From NCBI GenBank assembly GCA_910575835.1, contig CAJTGB010000022.1, positions 1 to 64,000 of the forward strand: a stretch of 64,000 nucleotides of DNA, read 5' to 3'. The position numbers and the translations under genes are program-made. Below are positions 16,989 through 24,392 of this stretch, piece after piece (within the stretch, counting starts at the first letter, position 1; each line of letters starts with the position of its first letter). Below the pieces are notes generated by a model, which did not search any database, had not been told where the DNA came from, and saw nothing but the letters and a program-made list of their open reading frames with translations. The stretch is from Lachnospiraceae bacterium (GTDB lineage Bacteria; Bacillota; Clostridia; Lachnospirales; Lachnospiraceae).

Positions 16989-18098
16989 ATGGGGAAATAC
17001 AAAAAACGCAAAGACGGAAGATACGCGACAACTGTAATGATCGGATATAAGGCTGACGGCCGTCCGAACAATGTTTTCCTGTCTGCCAAGACCGAAAAAG
17101 AACTCAGGAATAAGATTGTTGAACTCAAAATGAAGATGAAGACAGGCGAAGCAATAAAGACCTCTGATACTTTACTGAGGGATTATGCGGATTCATGGAT
17201 GGATACCTATAAAACTTCTGCCAGTATCAACACCAAGGCCATGTATAAGAATGCAGTAGAAAAGCATATTAAACCGGAATTAGGGCATCTACCGATAAAC
17301 AAGATTGTCCGATCCGATGTTCAGAAGCTGATCAATGATAACCAGGAACATCCACGGACCTGTGAAATCATCAAGATGACGCTTGTCCAGATTTTTAACA
17401 GTGCCATAGATGATAAGCTGCTGCATGAGAATGTTGCGAAGAAAGCAACCCCTCCGAAGCGACATAAGGCGGAGAAGCGCGCTCTGACGGACTTGGAGAA
17501 AGAAGCGATAAAGAAAGCGGATTTTACCCAGACGGAACGCGCCCTTGTTATGCTTCTGTTTTACTTTGGACTGCGCCGCGGAGAGGTTCTTGCCCTTACC
17601 AAATCAGACATAAACCTCAAAAAGAAGTTGCTGATCGTGAATAAGACTGTCGTATTCGATGTGAATACTCCAATCATAAAGACCGGTGCAAAAAGTGATG
17701 CCGGGAACCGTGAAATACCCATCCCAGACAGCGCAGCACCCTTTTTTAGACAGTTTCTAAAGTCGGTTGATACATTTTACCTCTTCCCCGGAAAAAACAC
17801 GGAAACACTCTCTAAGACGCAGTATGTGAAGATGTGGAACAGAATTGTGAAAAAGATGAATGATACGGTGACTACAGAGAAAGAAAAGATAATAGGTGCG
17901 CAACCGATCGGCGGACTTACCGCGCACATCTTCCGGCATAATTACTGCACCATGCTCTACTACTCCGGCATCAGTCAAAAGAAGGCTGTTGAACTTATGG
18001 GTCACTCTGATCTGAAGATGATAATGGAAGTGTATGCCCATCTGGATGAAAAGAAAGAAGCTGTACATGAAAAAATAAACAGTGCAATCGCACTATGA
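16989..18098 (+). CDS. Tyrosine-type site-specific integrase
   Basis: A 369-residue phage/ICE-type recombinase. It has an N-terminal arm-binding region (1-55), a SAM-like core-binding domain (about 60-160, DYADSWMDTYKTSASINTK) and a C-terminal catalytic domain with the tetrad: Arg in FGLRRGEVLAL, His-x-x-Arg in HIFRHNYCT, His in LMGHSDLKM and the nucleophile Tyr in MEVYAHLDE. Complete and without frameshifts. GGAGG lies eight bases upstream of the ATG. It is the last island gene before the tRNA operon. The target is probably the adjacent tRNA-Lys 3' end, but I could not find a matching left attachment site. Confidence 0.92.
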   Translation: MGKYKKRKDGRYATTVMIGYKADGRPNNVFLSAKTEKELRNKIVELKMKMKTGEAIKTSDTLLRDYADSWMDTYKTSASINTKAMYKNAVEKHIKPELGHLPINKIVRSDVQKLINDNQEHPRTCEIIKMTLVQIFNSAIDDKLLHENVAKKATPPKRHKAEKRALTDLEKEAIKKADFTQTERALVMLLFYFGLRRGEVLALTKSDINLKKKLLIVNKTVVFDVNTPIIKTGAKSDAGNREIPIPDSAAPFFRQFLKSVDTFYLFPGKNTETLSKTQYVKMWNRIVKKMNDTVTTEKEKIIGAQPIGGLTAHIFRHNYCTMLYYSGISQKKAVELMGHSDLKMIMEVYAHLDEKKEAVHEKINSAIAL

Positions 18099-18101
18099 TC
18101 T

Positions 18102-18148
18102 GCTATAATTTTGCTATAGTAACCCTCGAAAAGCTATAATTTTGCTAT
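18102..18148 (+). repeat. Two 16-bp direct repeats after the integrase gene
   Basis: GCTATAATTTTGCTAT at 18102-18117 and again, identical, at 18133-18148, one turn-regular spacing of 31 bp apart, starting three bases after the integrase stop. Integrases of this class bind short direct repeats (arm sites) near att, so these are candidate arm-type sites. Confidence 0.5.
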
Positions 18149-18192
18149 GAAAAAATAAGGGAATTAATAAGAATTGGAACAAACACTGAAAC

Positions 18193-18236
18193 AGCCCAGA
18201 AACCTCTTAAAATCGAGATTTCTGGGCTATATTTTT
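18193..18236 (+). terminator. Terminator between the integrase and the tRNA operon
   Basis: AGCCCAGAAA/TTTCTGGGCT with a 16-base loop, followed by ATATTTTT. It can also serve the oncoming minus-strand tRNA transcript. Confidence 0.75.
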
Positions 18237-18239
18237 CAC

Positions 18240-18312
18240 TGAGCGTGCCGGGGTTCGAACCCGGGACAACTTGATTAAAAGTCAAGTGCTCTACCAACTG
18301 AGCTACACACCC
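18240..18312 (-). tRNA. tRNA-Lys (anticodon TTT)
   Basis: Acceptor GGGTGTG pairs with CACGCTC (one G-U). The anticodon loop CTTTTAA gives TTT. The T-loop GTTCGAACC is present. CCA is not encoded. It is the last gene of the six-tRNA operon and the one nearest the integrase, so its 3' end is the likely attachment target. Confidence 0.95.
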
Positions 18313-18319
18313 ACAATAA

Positions 18320-18391
18320 CTGGGCTAGTTGGATTCGAACCAACGAATGCAGGAGTCAAAGTCCTGTGCCTTACCGCTTGGCGATAGCCCA
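18320..18391 (-). tRNA. tRNA-Gln (anticodon TTG)
   Basis: Acceptor TGGGCTA/TAGCCCA, anticodon stem-loop CAGGA-CTTTGAC-TCCTG, T-loop GTTCGAATC. CCA is not encoded. Confidence 0.95.
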
Positions 18392-18405
18392 ATAAAAGAA
18401 AAAAG

Positions 18406-18480
18406 GGTGGGTAATGGGACTCGAACCCATGATATCCAGAACCACAATCTGGCGCGCTAACCAACTGCACCATACCCACC
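18406..18480 (-). tRNA. tRNA-His (anticodon GTG)
   Basis: Anticodon stem-loop CCAGA-TTGTGGT-TCTGG. Acceptor GTGGGTA/TACCCAC with an extra 5' G at 18480 facing C73, the identity element of histidine tRNAs. CCA is not encoded. Confidence 0.95.
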
Positions 18481-18549
18481 ATATATACTACTTATCGAAC
18501 TATTGATGTCCAACTAAGTATCACCTTATTCAATTGTCTGTGGTTCCAA

Positions 18550-18623
18550 CGAGCCTGGGGGGATTCGAACCCTCGACCTACGGCTTAGAAGGCCGTTGCT
18601 CTATCCAGCTGAGCTACAGACTC
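18550..18623 (-). tRNA. tRNA-Arg (anticodon TCT)
   Basis: Acceptor GAGTCTG/CAGGCTC, anticodon stem-loop ACGGC-CTTCTAA-GCCGT. CCA is not encoded. Confidence 0.95.
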
Positions 18624-18690
18624 ACAAGACCAGCTCCCTAGAACTGACATTCCCAAAGCCTCAGACTCGCGACTCTTACGGCTTCAAGAA

Positions 18691-18761
18691 AGCGGGTGAT
18701 GGGAATCGAACCCACGTATCTAGCTTGGAAGGCTAGTGTTCTACCATTGAACTACACCCGC
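18691..18761 (-). tRNA. tRNA-Gly (anticodon TCC)
   Basis: Acceptor GCGGGTG/CACCCGC, anticodon stem-loop CTAGC-CTTCCAA-GCTAG. CCA is not encoded. Confidence 0.95.
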
Positions 18762-18768
18762 ATGGATA

Positions 18769-18843
<75 letters not shown>

Positions 18844-18895
18844 ATGTTATATTGTCATGTTGCTGTGCTTATCACAACTCCGTAACGCAATAACT

Positions 18896-18924
18896 ATTAT
18901 ATACGAGCATACCCAGCTTGTCAA
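18896..18924 (-). promoter_or_regulatory. Consensus promoter of the tRNA operon
   Basis: On the minus strand TTGACA (18919-18924), exactly 17 bases, TATAAT (18896-18901). A perfect SigA promoter, as expected for stable RNA. It lies only nine bases from the stop codon of the phosphodiesterase gene upstream. Confidence 0.9.
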
Positions 18925-18933
18925 TAACTTTTT

Positions 18934-19413
18934 TTATAAATATTCCAAAGAAATATCTATTTCTTCTCCGGGCATCATATTCATGATCATATAGCTAGGT
19001 CTGCGGCCTGCCTGGCGCGGATAAGCAATGCTCCCGGGATTGAGTGTGATCAGCCCCGGCTCCCGTGTGAGCGCCGGCTTATGCGTATGCCCGTACATCA
19101 CAATATCCGCCCCCCGCTCTCTTGCTTCCTCCTTGAGTCTCTCCTCACTCATCGCCACATAGTAATAATGCCCGTGCGTAATGAATATATGATACCCTTC
19201 CAGTTCAAATTCCTCTTCCTGCAAAAGATCCGAGAAGAAATCGTTGTTCCCCCGTATAATGTGGGAAGGACAGTCAGCCAGAGCCTCAATATAATCTTCC
19301 CCGCCTTCTGTGTCGCCGAGGTGGATCAGCATATCCACCGGCTTTACAATCTCCAGGACTCTCTCCAAGTTCCTGTGCGACTTATGCGTATCACTCACGA
19401 TCAGTATTTTCAT
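18934..19413 (-). CDS. YfcE/MJ0936-type metallophosphoesterase
   Basis: A 159-residue cytoplasmic phosphodiesterase with all metal-binding motifs: ILIVSDTHKSH (D-x-H), IHLGDTEGGED (GD), IIRGNNDFF (GN[HD]), FITHGHYY (GH) and MYGHTHKPAL (GHTH). It ends at NPGSIAYPRQAGRRPSYMI, the usual C-terminal pattern. The family hydrolyses phosphodiesters with two metal ions; the natural substrate is unclear. It lies 55 bp after rdgB in the same direction, a pairing common in Clostridia. Confidence 0.9.
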   Translation of the reverse strand: MKILIVSDTHKSHRNLERVLEIVKPVDMLIHLGDTEGGEDYIEALADCPSHIIRGNNDFFSDLLQEEEFELEGYHIFITHGHYYYVAMSEERLKEEARERGADIVMYGHTHKPALTREPGLITLNPGSIAYPRQAGRRPSYMIMNMMPGEEIDISLEYL

Positions 19414-19468
19414 AAGACCCCTCTCTCAGATAATTCATCTGCAAGGCAACCCGCTTAATCCCGGCCGC

Positions 19469-20089
19469 CTATCTCTGCATTTTGTCCTCCAGGATAATGC
19501 GCATCTTCCGAAGCCCCTCGCCCCTGTGACTTAACTCATTCTTCTTCTCAGGCGCAAGCTGCGCGCTGGTGCATCCATATTCCGGCAGGAAGAAGATCGG
19601 ATCATAGCCGAAGCCATTCGCCCCAATAATCTCATGGCCTATGATACCTTCCATCGTCCCCCTGACGACCTCGCTGCTCCCGTTCGGAAATGCCGCCGCA
19701 ATGGCGCACACGAACCGCGCCGTCCGCTTCTCATCCTCCACACCGTCAAGCCGGTCAAGAAGCGCCTGATTCTTGATGTCATAGGATGTATCCTCACCCA
19801 TATAGCGGGCAGAATAGATTCCCGGCTCCTTATTAAGGAAATCAATCTCCAGGCCGGAATCGTCAGCGAGGATCACCGCATCCTCATATCCCTTCATCCG
19901 CCTGGCCGCATCAGCGATCCCCTTCGCCTTGATAAGTGCATTTTCCTCAAATGTCGTGCCGTCCTCCACAATATCTGCTTCAATCCCGGCCTCCCGCTGA
20001 GACAGGATCTCCATACCCAGATCTTCAAGGATCATCCTGATCTCCGCCATCTTATGTTCATTACCTGTTGCAAATATTATCTTCTTCAT
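19469..20089 (-). CDS. rdgB: XTP/dITP pyrophosphatase (RdgB/HAM1)
   Basis: A 206-residue house-cleaning enzyme that hydrolyses XTP, ITP and dITP to the monophosphates, keeping damaged purines out of nucleic acid. It has the signature FATGNEHKMAEIR, the catalytic segment ILADDSGLEIDFL, EPGIYSARYMG and GANGFGYDPIFFLP, and ends with ELSHRGEGLRKM. Full length. It is in an apparent operon with the phosphodiesterase downstream and the rRNA methyltransferase upstream. Confidence 0.94.
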   Translation of the reverse strand: MKKIIFATGNEHKMAEIRMILEDLGMEILSQREAGIEADIVEDGTTFEENALIKAKGIADAARRMKGYEDAVILADDSGLEIDFLNKEPGIYSARYMGEDTSYDIKNQALLDRLDGVEDEKRTARFVCAIAAAFPNGSSEVVRGTMEGIIGHEIIGANGFGYDPIFFLPEYGCTSAQLAPEKKNELSHRGEGLRKMRIILEDKMQR

Positions 20090-20187
20090 CTCGTCTTTCC
20101 CTTCTCCTACCCTTATATGCCTGCCTTTATATGTCCCCGCACCCGCAATATGAGCCGGCCCTGCATCCTGACATGGCTTTGCATCCG

Positions 20188-21339
20188 TTATACGGCGGGT
20201 CTGCGCGGCGGCTTCGGTCCCTGGAACTGATAGAAATATGTCTTAAGCATTCCGTTATAGATCTTCCGGTTCTTGTCCGCCTTTCTTCCAAAATACCTCT
20301 CGGCCTCTTCGTAAGAAGTGATCATATACGCAGACCAGGAGTCCAGCCTTCGGAAACTCTCACCGAACGCCTGATATAACTCCCCGAGCGCCTCCTTCTC
20401 CTCTAACCGTTCTCCATACGGCGGATTCGTAATTATGAATCCGTACTTTTTCGGATGGCTTAGGTTCCGAACGTCCCTTTCCTGAAAATGGATCATGTGG
20501 CCGACCCCTGCTTCGTTGGCATTCCTCCTGGCAACCCTGATGACGGATCCGTCAATATCATAGCCCTGTATATCCACTTCTGCGTCATCCTGGATTCTGT
20601 CATTCGCTTCATTGACCGCGTCATACCAGAGCTTCTTCGGAATCAGGTTCTTCCATTCCTCTGCCGTGAACGACCGGTTCATCCCCGGCGCAATATCCGC
20701 CGCCATCATCGCCGCCTCTATGGCAAATGTCCCGCTCCCGCAGAACGGATCCACCAATATCCGGTCTCTTCTCCATGGCGTCAGCATGATCAATGCCGCG
20801 GCCAGAGTCTCTGTGATCGGCGCCTTCCCCGCCACTTCCCTGTAGCCTCTCTTATGAAGGGACACACCGGATGTATCGATCCCGACGGTAACTACATCCT
20901 TCTTAAGGAACACTCGGACCGGATACGACGCACCATCCTCAGGAAACCATTCAACATGATACCGCTCTCCAAGCCTTCTTACCATCGCCTTCTTCATGAT
21001 CGACTGTATGTCCGACGGACTGAACAGCTGACTCTTGATCGACGCCGCCTTGGCTACCCAGAACTTACCGTCCCGCGGTATATAATCCTCCCAGGGCAGC
21101 GCCCTGGTCTTCTCAAATAGCTCTTCGAATGTTACTGCCTGAAAGCTCCCTACTTTCCACAGGATTCTCTCCGCCGTCCGAAGAAATACGTTCGCATAGC
21201 ATACGGCGGCGGCGTCCCCATAGAAGGTAACCCTCCCGTCCTCCACTTCCGCGATCTCATATCCCAGATCTAAGATCTCTCTTTTTAGCACTGCCTCCAA
21301 CCCGAAGTGGCAGGGTGCGATAAGTTCGATTTTATCCAT
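20188..21339 (-). CDS. THUMP-domain 23S rRNA N2-guanine methyltransferase (RlmL/YpsC-like)
   Basis: About 383 residues. The N-terminal ferredoxin-like and THUMP RNA-binding region (IELIAPCHFGLEAVLKREI, then EDGRVTFYG) is followed by the methyltransferase domain with LVDPFCGSGTFAIEAAM (SAM site), QGYDIDGSVIRVARRNA and the catalytic IITNPPYGERL. Relatives modify G2445 of 23S rRNA (inference by family). The frame is open to 21387, but the ATG at 21339 matches the conserved beginning and has GGAGAGAGAG upstream. Confidence 0.88.
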   Translation of the reverse strand: MDKIELIAPCHFGLEAVLKREILDLGYEIAEVEDGRVTFYGDAAAVCYANVFLRTAERILWKVGSFQAVTFEELFEKTRALPWEDYIPRDGKFWVAKAASIKSQLFSPSDIQSIMKKAMVRRLGERYHVEWFPEDGASYPVRVFLKKDVVTVGIDTSGVSLHKRGYREVAGKAPITETLAAALIMLTPWRRDRILVDPFCGSGTFAIEAAMMAADIAPGMNRSFTAEEWKNLIPKKLWYDAVNEANDRIQDDAEVDIQGYDIDGSVIRVARRNANEAGVGHMIHFQERDVRNLSHPKKYGFIITNPPYGERLEEKEALGELYQAFGESFRRLDSWSAYMITSYEEAERYFGRKADKNRKIYNGMLKTYFYQFQGPKPPRRPAV

Positions 21340-21472
21340 ATACTCTCTCTCCGGGGTCTGTGAAATACATTTCCCCCCAAAATACAATTCTTGACGATCT
21401 ACTCTTTCATCTTACTTTCTTTCCCTATAAGTTGTCAACCGGTACATCAAAAATAAGTATACAGCCGATCGG

Positions 21473-22405
21473 TTACTCATTATCCGATGTACTTGTATAA
21501 CCAAAAAACAGATCGATCCCATTGGCGATCCCCTGTACGATCTTATCCTGATATTCTGGAGTCTGCATCAGGAGATCCTCCTCTGGATTCGTCATATATC
21601 CCATCTCCACGATCGTCACAGGAACACGGCTCCAGTTATTTCCGCTCATTGTATCTGTCTCCCATACGCCTTCACTCTTACATCCTGTTGCCTCACAGTA
21701 TTTATTCAGTATACAGTCTGACAAATTCCTGCTCGCAGAATAAAGTTCCGAAGCATACGGACTTCCAGATGTTGTACAGATAGTCATCGCCCCATTCGCC
21801 CCCTGATTCTCCGAACCATTAGCGTGGATGCGTATATATGCGGCTGCGTTGGCATTATTCGCAACATCGGCCCGTTGAATACAACTGACCGGAACATCAT
21901 TAGATTCCCGCGTCATCAATACCGTATAACCTCTCTTTTCTAATTCCGCCTTTAACAATGCAGAAATATTCAGTGTCAGCTCATACTCCCGCACACCGCT
22001 GGCGACCCCGCTCGTACCGCTGGCGTCTGCCGCCTTATATTCAGAAGAACCCGGACCAAGCGGTTCTGTACCCGGAGCAACCACTGCAGAATGGCCGGGA
22101 TCAAGCACAACTGTCAAGCCGTCTCTGGCCGCCATAGCTGCCTGCTGCTCTTCCAACATCCGCTGCTCTTCCTTCGCTCTTTGCTCTTCTTCAGCCTCCT
22201 GCTGCCTTCGCTCTTCCTCTTCCTGACGCTTCTCTTCCTCTTCCTGACGCTTCTTCTCCTCTTCCCGGCGCTCCTTCTCTTCCTGCTCCTTCTCAGCCTT
22301 CTCCTGTTCAATAACAGACTGCATATCTACCTTTTCTTCCTTTTTACATCCTGCAAGAAGCATGATAACACAACAAACAAAAATTAATTTCTTTATTATT
22401 CTCAT
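21473..22405 (-). CDS. Lipoprotein N-acetylmuramoyl-L-alanine amidase with coiled-coil spacer
   Basis: A 310-residue cell-wall hydrolase. It has a lipoprotein signal (lipobox LLAGC, about residue 20), then a Glu/Lys/Arg-rich coiled coil of about 65 residues ([20 protein letters not shown]), then an Amidase_3 domain. The zinc ligands are visible in VVLDPGHS, the E of REYELTLN and H of IRIHANG, with the catalytic Glu in [11 protein letters not shown]. It cleaves the bond between MurNAc and the stem peptide. The coiled coil probably holds the enzyme away from the membrane. It is the last gene of the minus-strand cluster with the VirD4-like ATPase. Confidence 0.92.
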   Translation of the reverse strand: MRIIKKLIFVCCVIMLLAGCKKEEKVDMQSVIEQEKAEKEQEEKERREEEKKRQEEEEKRQEEEERRQQEAEEEQRAKEEQRMLEEQQAAMAARDGLTVVLDPGHSAVVAPGTEPLGPGSSEYKAADASGTSGVASGVREYELTLNISALLKAELEKRGYTVLMTRESNDVPVSCIQRADVANNANAAAYIRIHANGSENQGANGAMTICTTSGSPYASELYSASRNLSDCILNKYCEATGCKSEGVWETDTMSGNNWSRVPVTIVEMGYMTNPEEDLLMQTPEYQDKIVQGIANGIDLFFGYTSTSDNE

Positions 22406-22428
22406 TCTGGCTACTATCCCTCTGATTT

Positions 22429-23037
22429 CTACTGATCCAACTGATATCCGCTGCCTGACATCGCATACTCCGCACTCTTTAAGAATTCCGCATTCTTCCG
22501 TTCGGTATCAGACAGAAGCCCGGCACTGTAATTATTATCAAAGTCAGCGGCGCTGTATCTGCCTTCATACCAGCTCTTGCTCTCGAAATACGTCCTAAGT
22601 TCATTGGAGTCAAATTTTCTTCCGTGTCTGGCATAGATCTCATTCTTGGCATAATTCAGCTCTTTCAGCGACAGCCCGGCAATATCTGAATTCGTCAGAA
22701 GCTTTGTGCTGCTTGACGGCAGGATATAATCCTTATTCTCTGCAGCCTGCTCCTTGTCCTTATCTTCCTTTTTTTCATCCTCTTTCGGCTTCTTTGAATC
22801 CGTTTCTTTGGAAGAACCGCCCGCTAAGACCGAGATACTCTTGACTACTTCCGTCTCGCCTTTTTTCGGTTCTATCACCTTCAACGTCTCTGTTTTTTCC
22901 TCTGCCTGTGTATATCCCCCACCTGGTTCCTGAGAACGGACCGTCATGAAGATACCGCCCGCACACACCAGAACGATCGCCACGGCAAGCACGGCCGCGG
23001 CAATACGGAATCCGTCTCTTTCTTTCGCTTTATCCAT
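22429..23037 (-). CDS. Membrane-anchored YARHG-domain protein
   Basis: A 202-residue protein: a short cytoplasmic start, one transmembrane helix (about 10-33, [19 protein letters not shown]), a stretch [20 protein letters not shown], a Lys/Glu/Asp-rich linker, then a C-terminal YARHG domain ([18 protein letters not shown], then [10 protein letters not shown] and SWYEGRYS). YARHG domains are extracellular and thought to act at the cell wall. The membrane segment and following motif are shared with the discoidin-like protein at 30656-31360. It lies between the amidase gene (23 bp) and the ATPase gene (14 bp). Confidence 0.88.
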   Translation of the reverse strand: MDKAKERDGFRIAAAVLAVAIVLVCAGGIFMTVRSQEPGGGYTQAEEKTETLKVIEPKKGETEVVKSISVLAGGSSKETDSKKPKEDEKKEDKDKEQAAENKDYILPSSSTKLLTNSDIAGLSLKELNYAKNEIYARHGRKFDSNELRTYFESKSWYEGRYSAADFDNNYSAGLLSDTERKNAEFLKSAEYAMSGSGYQLDQ

Positions 23038-23051
23038 GTTATCTTCTCCTC

Positions 23052-24347
23052 CTATACTTTCTTAAACTGAAATAAAAACGGCGGTCTTCCCGGCAATCCT
23101 ATGATCGCCTCACCTATATTCAGCCTCGCAATATCCCAGTCTTCAACTACATTGGCATCTCTGACATTTTCCACGATACCGCGTCCCTGCACAGAGGCCA
23201 TATAGACCTCCTTCTTCCGGTTTACCCCGTGAAGCTTCTCTATGAATTCCTTCGACGCACAATCATTTACCCGAAATGCGACTGACGTCAGGAAACCAGA
23301 CAAGATACTCCGCGCCCTCGATTCGCCATATACCTCGAATACCTGATCTACATTCTGGATACCTATCATGAACTTCACACCGAGGCTCCGTCCAAAATTC
23401 ACGGCATCGTCTACATGCTGTAAATTAGGGATCAGACGGAATTCATCTGCTACAAAGTATACATTTCCCTCGCTTTTTTTCCGGCAAAGGGCCTCTTTGA
23501 TTGCCATATCAAACAAAAGACTGTAAATCGGCGTCAGCATATTACCGATTCCCAGATCATATTCTATAAAAATGATCCTTCCGCCCTTCTCCCTTACGAG
23601 ATTACGCATTGACAATATACCTTTTTTCTTAAAATTCCCAAGAAAAATCTCCCGTGTAAGCTGTTGAAGCTCTGACATAACTCCCTGGGTCTGCGGGGAA
23701 TTATCCTGTGAAATATAACTGATCATCGAACGCATGTCGTCGTATTTGTTCAGAAGCTCTCTGATCTCCTTTGTAGGAGACCCGTCTAAAAATGCACGCA
23801 ACGCCTGATTATTGCCCTGCAGGGAATCACTGTTCCTTGTAAAATGCGTCAGAATAGCTGAAAATATGTCCTTTGCAGCATTGGGGAAGAACGGCTGATT
23901 CGTTTTTTCTACCTTATCATGAAATAATGTCTTGCTGATTTCAATGATATTTTCCTCCATATGCTCATCCGATTCGATTTCATTAAAAATATTCCAGTAA
24001 TCAACACCGCCGGGTCCTGTTGCTGTCTCATCATTACTGATCACTACATCTCCTGGTCTGTAAAATTCTTTGTAGAAATCTCCCTTTGTGTCAAAAACGA
24101 TCATTACATCATCAGCCGTCATACTGCTTCGAAGCTGTTGTATAATCTGAAAAAACGCATTTGTCTTTCCTGTTCCGATGCCGCCTAAAAACATCAGATG
24201 CCGGCTTAGAAGCTCTGCATCTAATGGCACATATATATCACCGCCGACCCTGTTTGTTCCCATAAATGCACATCTCGCATTTCTCACAGGATACGGCACA
24301 GGATCTTCCATTAACTGATTACCGTCAAATACACTTATTTGTTTCAT
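23052..24347 (-). CDS. VirD4/TraG-like ATPase without membrane anchor
   Basis: About 431 residues. An FtsK/TraG-type motor: Walker A GGIGTGKTNAF (about 60), VMIVFDTKGDFYKEFY, Walker B-like YFVADEFRLIPNL and the arginine/glutamine-rich MIGIQNVDQVFEVYG, ending in RVNDCASKEFIEKL and a small C-terminal domain. Type IV coupling proteins of this family feed DNA or protein into secretion channels. Here the usual N-terminal membrane helices are absent and no relaxase or channel genes are adjacent. The ATG at 24347 follows GGAGG by five bases; an upstream ATG would overlap the ribosome site. Its cargo is unknown. The toxin-like gene lies directly upstream. Confidence 0.85.
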   Translation of the reverse strand: MKQISVFDGNQLMEDPVPYPVRNARCAFMGTNRVGGDIYVPLDAELLSRHLMFLGGIGTGKTNAFFQIIQQLRSSMTADDVMIVFDTKGDFYKEFYRPGDVVISNDETATGPGGVDYWNIFNEIESDEHMEENIIEISKTLFHDKVEKTNQPFFPNAAKDIFSAILTHFTRNSDSLQGNNQALRAFLDGSPTKEIRELLNKYDDMRSMISYISQDNSPQTQGVMSELQQLTREIFLGNFKKKGILSMRNLVREKGGRIIFIEYDLGIGNMLTPIYSLLFDMAIKEALCRKKSEGNVYFVADEFRLIPNLQHVDDAVNFGRSLGVKFMIGIQNVDQVFEVYGESRARSILSGFLTSVAFRVNDCASKEFIEKLHGVNRKKEVYMASVQGRGIVENVRDANVVEDWDIARLNIGEAIIGLPGRPPFLFQFKKV

Positions 24348-24392
24348 TTTCTCCTCCATAGTAGAATTCGGCGGTCGGTTGAGACACTTGTA

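Noticed and set aside
23052-24347. Conjugation gene of the neighbouring integrated island
   Set aside because: It lies 5 kb beyond the tRNA operon and housekeeping genes, in an operon of envelope proteins, with no relaxase or channel genes around it.
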